Position numbers and translations under genes: made by a program
Shown: positions 45,364-55,365 of the stretch, piece after piece
Layout of the letters: every line of letters begins with the position of its first letter
How positions within the stretch are numbered: position 1 is the first letter of the stretch
Notes under the pieces: generated by a model
Told to the model about the DNA's origin: nothing
The model's database searches: none
What the model saw: the letters and a program-made list of their open reading frames with translations, nothing else
Assembly: GCA_023634235.1 (NCBI GenBank)
Contig: JAMKCF010000031.1
Location: 372,001-436,000, forward strand
Length of the DNA: 64,000 nt
Source: Pisaster brevispinus
Taxonomy: Eukaryota > Echinodermata > Asteroidea > Forcipulatida > Asteriidae
Reading direction: 5' to 3'

Positions 45364-46863
45364 ATATTGATTACAAGGTGTCTCCGCAAACCTTACTTTC
45401 TTTGTTCGTTTTTAATTAGATAGATATTAATTAGCCGAAACTCCCATGAGCAGCTAACTACATGTAAAGCTGTGTTCCCTCAACAACGCTTCACCTGGAG
45501 TATTGTCTACCCAACCCTCACACTTTTAGCCAAACCTTTGACATGACTCTGACCCCCATACGTTAAACCCTAGTCCTATAGTTAATTATTAAACCGAGAG
45601 ACAAAGAGCCAACATTTTCATGATCTTATCATAACTTTCGGTATGATAAACTTCTGCCAATATTTCAGATATTCGAGGGGAAAATGTTCTTCCTTGAGTA
45701 TACTGTTTCGGTCGGTGTTGATTATCACATCATGTGATAGTGCTCAAATGATTAGTCCGGTGACCACCAACTGTTTTACAAACAAAACACGGAAGTTCAA
45801 CAGTGATATTTGTTTAGAACCCGACATATAATGAGCTAACATCGTGATAATTCAGACATTTCGGGCTCAGACTCTAATACATCAGTATCAAGAAAGTAGA
45901 AACTTGATGTGTTTTCTTACACTAGCGGGTTCTTCTGTCGATGCTGTCTTTCTTTCGAAGGGAAAGTTTATCGAGTAAGTGAATTTTCTTTTCTAGCACC
46001 CAATTTATTTTTAGCAGTGTTTCACCGGCCCGATCTCATGACACACCATCAACTGTTATTGAACGTGTGTCTTTTCGATAAATAAGTACAAAATTACATC
46101 GTTTTTGCTTTCCAGTGTCATTATTTTTGACATGACTGTTTTTAGGTTAATAAAACTATTGTTATTTGTTGTTTATTTATTTATTTATTTAAAATGGGGG
46201 CCCAACTGAAAGCTCCTGAAAGCAGTAATTACATTTTAATGTTCTCATGGGCCGTGCGATTAAAAAAGATACCGGTATAGGCCTGATCATTCAGCTGAAC
46301 TATTCACTCGAACCATCATTAAAAAAACGTTTTTGGGCAGGCATTTTGTGGGAGCTTAGAAGCAGAACTTGTGCTTTGTTTAAATGTAATTAATGCGGCC
46401 TCTTCTTGGGACTCTGAAAGGTATGGGACTCTCTCAAAATGGTTCCCTTCTTGTACGAGAATCATTTTCATGATGTTCATCGAAAACGATTAAATGTACA
46501 ACTACAAACTGAAGAATATGTGAAATGGCAGCTCGTGTGGGTATGCGATAGCATCCAATGTTGATCGAGAAATAAAGAAATTGAAAAAAAAAACCCAAAT
46601 AAACATTGAAGGAAAGAAATACAAAATAAAAGAAACAAATAAATATCAACCAAAATTAAACAAAGATACAGTGACACAAACAAATAAATGAAAGAATGAA
46701 AGAAACAAAGACATAAACAAAGAAACAAATAAAGAACAAGTGGAGAAACAAAACAAACAAAGAAATCAGTGTTTGCATTCGTTTATAAGTTGTTTAATGC
46801 TCAATTTGCAAAATTGCTCGTTATAATCTAAAAACTTTAAACGAAAGTAAAAATATCGCACCT
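45364..46863. other. spacer D/E, right part, no gene seen
   Basis: Homologous to 5265-6770 up to about 46815. A degenerate A-rich repeat occupies 46560-46760. No credible ORF. Confidence 0.55.
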
Positions 46864-47004
46864 GGGGTCGATTTCACAAAGATAGTCCTAACTTAGGACT
46901 AGTCCTAGGAGTTATTAAAAACTAAAGGCTAGTCCTAAGTTAGGACGAGTAACTCGTCCTAACTCGAGATAAGACTAGTCTTAACTCTTTGTGAAATCCA
47001 CCCC
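46864..47004. mobile_element. palindromic MITE just upstream of gene E
   Basis: Left end GGGGTCGATTTCACAAAGAT and right end CTTTGTGAAATCCACCCC form inverted repeats. The interior is built of GGACTAGTCCTA / TAGTCCTAAGTTAGGAC palindromes. No coding capacity. It lies at the place where homology to copy 1 is lost. Confidence 0.7.
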
Positions 47005-47019
47005 TGATCTGCTAAATTG

Positions 47020-47181
47020 AAAACCGATTTCCATAACAACTAAAAGTGTAAAAACAAACCATATACCAACAAATGGTATTTGCTTAATGTTCATTCCCTA
47101 GACGTTTGTGTAGGAAAACACTTTGACAATTTTGTGACTTACGGGAGTGTTTGTTGAACTGTCATATTCCTTTAGGAAACA
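47020..47181 (+). promoter_or_regulatory. 5' flank of gene E, homologous to the minus receptors' flank
   Basis: Reverse complement of the conserved flank of A, C and D (landmarks AACGTC/TAGACGTTTGTGTAGG, AACTGTCATATTCCTTTAGG). It contains a 3' splice-like tract ending AG at 47174-47175 and the 6 nt GAAACA before the ATG. Gene B, the duplication partner of E, has unrelated sequence here. Confidence 0.55.
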
Positions 47182-49500
47182 ATGGGATCCACTGAATGGA
47201 CAATATTTATTTGTTGTCTTGGTGCTTGTATCTGCATCTCTCAGTCATCAACCTGCGGTCATGCGCACTGTAGTTACGACTACGTTACTGCAAAGGCTGA
47301 CTGCACCTCTCTTAATCTTGACTGCATCCCCGACAACTACCCAAACGCTCTCGTCATGGATCTAAGCCACAACAACATATCAGAGCTGTCACCAGACGAT
47401 TTTAATGGAACATTCTCCAGGCTGGCTGAGTTGTACCTCGACTACAATAACATATCTGATGTGACGTCACTGCTGGGATCCAATGAGATGGGGAGCCTAC
47501 AGAAGCTGTCTGCGAAGCACAATGTCTTATCCAGTTTGCCTACAACCTGTCAGCTCAGCTCTCTCGTTGAACTCTCAGTAGACTATAACTCAATTACACG
47601 TGTGTCGAGAATTCCACCATGCGGAGAATTGGAGCGTTTCTCTGCTGATTTTAATGTAATTCAGTATTTTAATTTTAATTATCTATCAAATATTATTGTA
47701 AGTGTGCAGTTCAACCAACTGAGAGACATTCATGTGCATTGTCATGAATGTTACGGGAACGTTAGTTTAAATCTTGATTACAATAAAATTGTGTATTTTA
47801 ATGCACATGACTGGTATTTTGAACACTTAACGTTTGATGAGGTTTCACTTAATGACAACCGACTATATTCGGTAAACATTGAAATCAGCCTGAGCATACT
47901 TAACATCGGTGGTAATGGATTGCAAAACTTGAAAAGTTTCTACATGCGTCGTTATTATGAAAACACGGTAAAAAGTCTGGACCTCAGTAACAACTCATTC
48001 GATTCTTTGATTCAGCCAGGCTGGGCCGAAGGTCTGGAGTTCTTAAACGCCGATACGAACCTGCTAGCAAACCTGTCCTCAACAACTCTATCGGGATTTG
48101 TCGATCTGACTGAACTGCATGTAGCCAATAATCGTCTCTTGTTCATCTCACCCACTGCACTGAGTCAACTCTCGATGCTACAGTCACTGTATCTTGACGG
48201 CAATGTCCTGACGTCTTTATTTGGAGGAGTATTTTTCAACCAGTCTAACTTGGTTGAGCTCTCCATCACCAACAACCGACTCACCGTGTTACATCCAGAT
48301 TATTTCATGGGTCTGGTGTCATTGGAACGTCTGTACCTCGCAGTAAATCAACTCACAAGCGTCAACTCACAGATGTTTCAATTGATGCCTCAAATTCTTA
48401 TCTTGGACTTATCCGGAAATGAGATTCAGCTCGTCGACCTGCAGGACTGTACCCTTAATATTACAAACCTTCAAAATCTCTCACTGGCTCACAATCTGAT
48501 TCACGACACAGTAACAATGTTAGGGTTCTGTGATAACCTACAAGTACTGGATCTGAGTTATAATCTGATCAACGTTGTCCCCGGCGATTCTCTTTCTGGG
48601 GAAAATAGAGACCTTTCAAAGCTAGAACTTGAAGGCAATCCACTGCAGTGTGACTGCAGGCTTACAGGTCTGCGAGATTGGCTGCAAAATAACCCCCCGT
48701 ACGTTGAGCCTCGATGTGAAGGACCGAAACAACACCATGGGTCGGTGATTACTGACTTGGTTATTTCAAACTTCTCCTGTCAACCTCCGATGACAGTAGC
48801 GGACAATAAGGATGTGACAGTCGTGGCTGGACAGACCGCGACTTTTGAATGTACAGCTACTGGCATTCCTGTTCCTACCATAACATGGCTCACTCCAAAC
48901 GGAACAAAGATAACTCACGAGTGGCAGGGAAGATTCGCTATCCTACAAGGGAGGATTCTGCACATCACACCAGTGGAGAATTCTGACCAAGGGGTTTACA
49001 CTTGCCTGGCCCAAAACGTACTCGGTGAGATGGACAGAGCTGTGGTGAACGTTACTGTCACAAATCCTGATTCCCCAATTTCATACCCTTCACCATCTCA
49101 AAGCACACCACCATTTTCTCTCGGTGTGTCTGATATTCCTACTATATGTATGACATTTGTCCTAACCTGCTTTATAGCTGCATTGGTTGTCTTATTTCGA
49201 AGGTTCTACAAGGGGGCGATCTCTAAACATGGAAGTAAGACATTTAACCTCAAAGTCGGTTTCCGTAAAGATGACACCACCGGCACCGATGCAGTGTACA
49301 TGAACCAAATCTTCAACGAAGACCACGAGACTCCGAATGACAAGCGGGTCGTCCGTAATAGATACATGGCTACCCGTGGGAGAGAAAACCCGCCTTGTCA
49401 GACCAATGCCGAGACCTATGAGAATGTTAGCGAATACAACGAGAAAGAGAGCAAGAACGATATGGATGTGTATGAGATTGTGTCTGTACCATGCCGTTAA
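47182..49500 (+). CDS. LRR-Ig transmembrane receptor, gene E
   Basis: Intact single coding exon of 772 residues. Signal peptide 1-23; LRRNT 25-48; about 18 LRRs 55-485; LRRCT 486-533 (NPLQCDC at 486-492); Ig domain about 541-627 with C557, W569 and C608; membrane span about 654-672; basic RRFYKG; tail to 772. Tail tyrosines are Y706 (YMNQ), Y728 (YMAT), Y746 (YENV), Y752 and Y764 (YEIV). YMNQ and YENV fit the YxN motif bound by GRB2-type SH2 domains; YEIV is a Yxx-hydrophobic site. None is a strict ITIM, because position -2 is acidic or Ala. The tail and Ig region match gene B closely, the variable LRR block matches D and A (ENTVK), and the first 25 or so codons and promoter match the minus genes. 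Presumed surface recognition receptor. Confidence 0.95.
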   Translation: MGSTEWTIFICCLGACICISQSSTCGHAHCSYDYVTAKADCTSLNLDCIPDNYPNALVMDLSHNNISELSPDDFNGTFSRLAELYLDYNNISDVTSLLGSNEMGSLQKLSAKHNVLSSLPTTCQLSSLVELSVDYNSITRVSRIPPCGELERFSADFNVIQYFNFNYLSNIIVSVQFNQLRDIHVHCHECYGNVSLNLDYNKIVYFNAHDWYFEHLTFDEVSLNDNRLYSVNIEISLSILNIGGNGLQNLKSFYMRRYYENTVKSLDLSNNSFDSLIQPGWAEGLEFLNADTNLLANLSSTTLSGFVDLTELHVANNRLLFISPTALSQLSMLQSLYLDGNVLTSLFGGVFFNQSNLVELSITNNRLTVLHPDYFMGLVSLERLYLAVNQLTSVNSQMFQLMPQILILDLSGNEIQLVDLQDCTLNITNLQNLSLAHNLIHDTVTMLGFCDNLQVLDLSYNLINVVPGDSLSGENRDLSKLELEGNPLQCDCRLTGLRDWLQNNPPYVEPRCEGPKQHHGSVITDLVISNFSCQPPMTVADNKDVTVVAGQTATFECTATGIPVPTITWLTPNGTKITHEWQGRFAILQGRILHITPVENSDQGVYTCLAQNVLGEMDRAVVNVTVTNPDSPISYPSPSQSTPPFSLGVSDIPTICMTFVLTCFIAALVVLFRRFYKGAISKHGSKTFNLKVGFRKDDTTGTDAVYMNQIFNEDHETPNDKRVVRNRYMATRGRENPPCQTNAETYENVSEYNEKESKNDMDVYEIVSVPCR

Positions 49501-51670
49501 AGGCAGGGTAAACTTTTGGTAAATGTCAAAGACCAGTATCCTCACTTGGTGTATCGTAACATAATATGCTCAAAAATAACAAACCTGTGAAAATTTGGGC
49601 TCAATTGGTAATCGAAGTTGCAGGAAAATAATGAAAGAAAAAAACCCCCACTGTTACACAGATTTGTGTGCTTTCATGATGCGTGAGTCAGGCTTTACCC
49701 ATTTCGGCGTGAAAATGTACCTCTTTCTCTAAAACTACACTACTTCAAAGGGTATGTTTTCAACAATGTTTTATATATTCAACAGCTCCCCATTGCTGTA
49801 TCCAAGTGAGTTTTATGGTTTTATTACTTGTGGAGTAATTCTCAGAGTACACCTTTCCTTTAAATTCAGGCAGTCGAAGTTTCTGTCATTATTAGAGAAC
49901 CACTTGAAACGTGATCTCATTGCTGCAGTTATCAGAAGAAGAAAAGTTACAAGTTCCTACTTCGTATAGCCAGTTCCTCAGTTGATGAATAAGTTTTGCT
50001 TATCACCCAGCATAAAATGAACCCACGAAATAAAGACGTGGGCCTTTTTCGTTTGCATATTGATAATTTTGCCGTATGCAGGCATTAACATCGTTGAAAG
50101 ACGACGGTGAAATGTTCGTCTTACTTGCCACAAGAGGGGGCCATTCTTCAAAAATGTATTGAGTGCGTTAGAATTATCAGCTTTTCATACATAACAAGTT
50201 TTAAAAAAAATTATACCAACTTCTTAAATACCATTATTATACAACACTACAAGTCACCTGATTTGCGGCATGTGATTCGTCATCATGCACATCCAGAAAA
50301 ACAACGAAACAGCTAAAGTGGCTTACGATCCTGTAAATGATTGATTTCCTCAAATTTCTGCGCAGCTTTATTTTCTTTGCTGTTTAAAAACTAATAAAAT
50401 GTACTAATTTTTCTGATACAAAGTTATACAAACTTCCTTGTTTCGGGGTTAAACATTAAAATTGTTATCAAAATGCACAGCAAGAGTTAATGCGACTGAA
50501 GCAACGCGTTTTTTTTTAGAAATGACACTGTAAATGAATAACAACAAAAGCGAGCACACAGAGCGTCACGCGTGATAACAAACAAAGAAGCTCTTAATAG
50601 GGAAATAACTGATATTCGAATAATAATTATTGTGTTTCGTCCACAAAGTGTCAGCGCCCTAGGTTAACATTTCAGGGGGCACAAGAAAAAAGGGGGCACT
50701 AGGGGGCACTTCTGGCCAAGTTTCTTAGAAAAGAACCTTTTCAGCGCTTTTTATATAATTTACTATTTGTTATAAGAAAATCTGGCGTTAGTGTTAAAAC
50801 AAGTACATTGTCCGTGTGTAAAATCGAAAAATAGTTTTAAAAATATCGCAAATATCACATTAAAGTGTGCAAAATGTAATATTTTACTCTGAGAATTTCC
50901 AATCCCAAAAGTTCATTTCAAATGGAGGAGGGAGAGGGGCATGCACCCGGGGCACGGACATCAGGTTTGGTTTTGTTGTTGTTGTTTTGTTTGCCTAATG
51001 CCATGGTTACGCCACTGCAAGGTTTTTTCACACTCTTTCACTGTCCGTCGGGCAGTTTGACGCTGTTTTTGTTTATGTGAAGCAAGATCAAAGTATTTTT
51101 CTTATAATTATTCTTTCCGACGTAGCTATTGTGTTATAATTTATTGCGTTGCCAACAATATATCTCGAGTGTATTTAAAAGAAAACTGAAATAAGTGACA
51201 TGGTTAAAATGTTGTTTTTAGCACTATTCCTCCCTCGAATGCAACTTTTAAAAATAAGTGCGGTTGGTTAGGTTTGTTTCAGGTAAAAATTATATTAACC
51301 AATGCTTATAGGTTTTTTTTTAGAATTGGGCATCGAGTTACTTTTTACTCAGAATTAAAACTTGGTGTGGCGTTTCGCATCCCAAACTGATCGCCAATAT
51401 TTAATCGGTGCCTGGCCGACAACCCAGACAATCCATATATCGGCCTATCACAGGACGATTGCCTGCCCGACAAGAATAGGGGTGGTCGTATCATTTGTAA
51501 AAGAAAAACCTCCTTAAAATCTCTATTTCCCCCCCCCCCCAACTTTTGGAGCCCACAATGCAATGGTGAGGCCTGATTTGTGATTCTATATTCTTGTCCG
51601 AAAAAGTATAAAATTTGCCTTTTAAAAAATTCCATTAAAAAAAACCAAACATATAGTTTGAACCCCTTTA
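49501..51670. other. 3' flank of gene E, no gene seen
   Basis: Homologous to 9526-11470 with indels. About 0.7 kb (roughly 50720-51420) has no counterpart in copy 1. The hairpin CCCACG/CGTGGG at 50022-50042 has AATAAA in its loop (50029-50034), a candidate poly(A) signal about 0.5 kb after the stop. No gene. Confidence 0.5.
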
Positions 51671-51977
51671 TAGACCTTTCCATTGTTGATAAACAAACCG
51701 CACTGGTTGGCATGGCCGGCCGATTGTTAGCAAAACATTCAATCGTGTTAACAGATGTTCTGACCAAATTCAACATTTTTTTTAAACTTTCAATTAAATA
51801 CAATATCTTCCATGATTGGTTGCTTTGTTTCCAACAATTCAACACTATTTTTGAAAAGTTGTGTAACATTATTACAAACTGTGGCTATCTGTTTTTGCTT
51901 TGCCTTTATGGCTTTCCGTAGTTTTACATCCTAGGTTGGCAAAAAACTCAGGCTGTGACGTTGCAATAGAAAGGTCT
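51671..51977. mobile_element. MITE-like insertion with TAGACCTTTC termini
   Basis: TAGACCTTTCCATTG at the left pairs with CAATAGAAAGGTCT at the right. The homologous position in copy 1 (about 11471) lacks it. A plus ORF over most of it and a minus ORF at 51345-51869 are judged accidental. Confidence 0.55.
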
Positions 51978-54900
51978 GTACGAGCTGAAGCACGCAATCC
52001 AAGACGACCGCCGGATATTGAAGCCATTTTGAATTCCCAAAATACATTTAAAACTATCACGTGAGACATCAGTACCATTTTCGTGGGGAACATCCAAAAA
52101 CAAGTGGGACATTTGTTGAAAAAGACTTTTAAAAGGGGTAAATAGTTTGACCCAAGACCAAACAAACAGGTTATTTTACACCCGATAAACTAAAATGGGA
52201 AAAAGACAATACACAAATTATAATAAAAAGTAATTTAACACAACGTTTGACCCAGGATCAAACAAACAGTATTTGATACAGTATGACCCTAGAGAAATAT
52301 TGGAAAAGGTCAGAAAAGTTTGCGCTGCGCTGATCAGATGCAGCGTTAAAAAGTTGAGGAAAAAATATGGTGGGGAGGATGCACACCAAATATGAGAAAT
52401 ACACCCCCCCCCCAACACTACTGATTTAAGACAATTATTAACCCTCAAAGTTTGTCATTAATTCCCCCCCCCCCCGCAACCAACCTCTTACAAATATCAT
52501 TATTATTACTTAGGGTGATATCTTTTTCATATTCTAAATAACTTACACATTACAGCAAGGGGGTTTAGTGAGTTGCAAAGAATTGGCCATTGCCCCACAT
52601 TAGGCATGTGGTAGGTGTGGTGCCGAATCTTTTAATCATTATGTTAAACTTTATTGTGATTTGACTGTATTTTTTCTTTACTGTTCTCACATAACGAATT
52701 CATAATTGCAATAAAGTTATTACATAAAGTACTTCAAGCAATGTGTCTATGCCTATAAATAAAGACTTTATCATGTGCAGCCAGCGAGATCCAGCTGCAA
52801 AATGCTAGAACTTTAAAACATCAAAACACCAGGAGGATCAGTCAAACTTCTCTCCAATCCAGTCCGGCTGGCTACATGTAGTCACTAAAGATTTATGGAA
52901 AGAGAAAACATTGGGAGCCATCTTCTGTTTCTATTCAGCACAGTGAAACCAAAGTGAGGGTCACATGACAAAAGGATGTAATCATGTTAAGTATACAAAG
53001 GAAACTTGACAAAGATGGCCATGTTTTCATCTCATTTTTTCGGAGGAAAAACTATCTGCCTTATCTGCCTAGCTACAAAATGTGTAGTTCACCCAGTGTT
53101 GTAAAACACCCCTATTTAGTATTAATTACGGACTAGTGAAACATTTTGACAGGCAAGTGAAATGACAAGCTAACTGCTTCTGCTGGCTGAATAGTAACTA
53201 AGAATTTTAAGGGCATACGCTGGCGGGCATCTTGTATTGTTACTATTCATCCCAGTGTACTCAAAGTGAGGCTCAGAGGACAAAATGGTATAATCCCTTA
53301 TTATGTGTACAAAGGGAACTTGGTAAAAAATGGCCCTGTTTTGATCTTTTTAAAAATTTATTATCTGCCGTATGTAAACATAAAACTACATACAAATTAT
53401 TTAATACACAAGTTGCACAGTTAGGCATTTATTAGGTCGTTCAACATTGTATCAAAGGTTCACTGGGCCTTGAGCATTCCTGAAACCATCTCAACTCTTT
53501 CCGAGTATGATGGAGCACCAAATGGGTGCCTCAATACTAATAATTCACCCTTGCAGTAACCATTTACTCCTGGTTGATGAGAAGCAATTGGCCTAGAGTC
53601 AATTGTCTTGCCCAGACCAAAGAACACCTTAAGTGCTGCTACAACAGACCAATTCCATGGAGCTGCTTAAACACAAAAAGCAGCTAAGCACATACAATAT
53701 GTTGCTTATCAGAATAAAGTTACCAGGCAAAATACCATGTCACATGCACCATCTTTCAGGCCAGTATCCAACTTAGTTTTGCTGAGTAGAATCCTGTTAA
53801 GCAATTATTGTCTGGTTTAGCAGGAAATGAGGCCTTACATTACAACCCACACTCAGATGACTCTGATATCAGATAACTCAAGGTCCATGCTCAAAACCAC
53901 TCAGCCACAACTCACTTAAATGTATGAACTGCACACCTCAGTGAACACATTCCCTTCTATTAATTTGCATATAAAAAAGCAACAAAACAAAATTCTAACT
54001 TGGTAAAACATGTCAAGTCTCATTTTAATTGCTGTAAGCACACTTGCATAATGAAATTGTTTTCTGCATCATAACTGTAATAAACCATGGAGGAAGGACA
54101 CACATTTTACTAGGTAAAACAAGTTATTGCATTTTACAAGTTTAAGTGCATAAAGAACAAGTTGCATTGTTATCATAAACCTAAACCTGAAAATTAATAA
54201 TCATAATCATAATGAGCGGCCATCTTGTTTTGTCTATTAAATCAATGTTAGGCTGTGTCCCAATCAAGCGGATTCAGTTTTGGCTACGGCTATGACTGAT
54301 AGCCACAGCAACAATGTTGAGCGATGAGCGACTTTTCATCAATGCGACCATATCCACTGTGAACCAGAGGCATCATCCATTGCTTTACCAAGCTGATACC
54401 CGAAGACAAATTATTCGTGTACCTTTTAATATAATGACAAACAGTATCAGTGTTTGCTAATGAACACAGGCACGACATTACTGTATTCAACTATAGTCTA
54501 GCAAAGAAAAACTTTCATTACAATAAAAAAAATGCTGTTGTCACATTCGGCTTGTGGCTAGCTTGTGCATCTGTAGCCATCAGAGGTGGCTGGGGGCAGG
54601 GATGGGGGGATAGAGCCCCACTCGTCAGAACACTTGCCCACCCCCACCACACCCAACGCCCCACCCCTCGTGGCCCCCCTCCCCAAATGAGATTGAAAAT
54701 TACACAAATGAATGGTCTAAACAATACATATAGCGGGCCACACTATTGTGTTTTTTCTTCCGCTTGCCCTCAAACCCCAAACCCCTTAAATTAAAATGTC
54801 TGGTTATGCCACTGGTAGCCATCAAGTATTACAAATCAAACTTAACAACTTGAATTTTGTATTTCAAAAGATAATCTCAAAGCACTTGCCACATATATTT

Positions 54901-55365
54901 TACCACAGGTGTACAGAGCTCTTTTGAATGACCCCCCCCCCCCACCCATAATATCCAAGCATCTTGTTACTGTATGGGATACAGGGTGTGCATGCCAGGA
55001 GCACACTCTGCTGCCAGCTCACATGTCAGCAAACATTTGTGCGAGCCCCTTCTCTAATACTGCATTCTTTAAAAATGCTAGGCATTTACATGCAGGATTC
55101 AGAATCTGTCTTAGGATTCAGAATTTGTATTTGTTAATCTCTCTGCTTGTTGCTGACATATACATCTGTAGCCATCAGTGGCGTATTAACTACAGGGTTT
55201 AGGAGGCGGGGAGATGGAGCCCCACCCCCTCCCACTCCTCAGAACACTTGCCCATCCCCCACCCATCATGCCCCCCACACTGATATTGAAAAAATGCAAA
55301 AATGAGTAGCCCGCAAATTATGTCAGAATCCAAAGGGCTGTACTTGAATGCTATGAATTTGGTTT
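51978..55365. other. noncoding duplicated DNA with interspersed repeats
   Basis: Matches 11480-13535, except that 52172-53545 is absent from copy 1 and instead resembles the older block at 23.5-25.2 kb. C runs at 52406-52414, 52465-52475 and 54930-54943. The three-copy interspersed repeat is at 53555-53840. No convincing exon. Confidence 0.5.

Noticed and set aside
49417..49476. Canonical ITIM/ITAM in the tails
   Set aside because: The residue two before each Tyr is acidic or Ala rather than S/I/V/L, and the YENV-to-YEIV spacing is longer than the usual ITAM. They are described only as SH2-type motifs.
51345..51869. 174-codon minus ORF
   Set aside because: Runs across a MITE-like insertion boundary that is absent from the other duplication copy.
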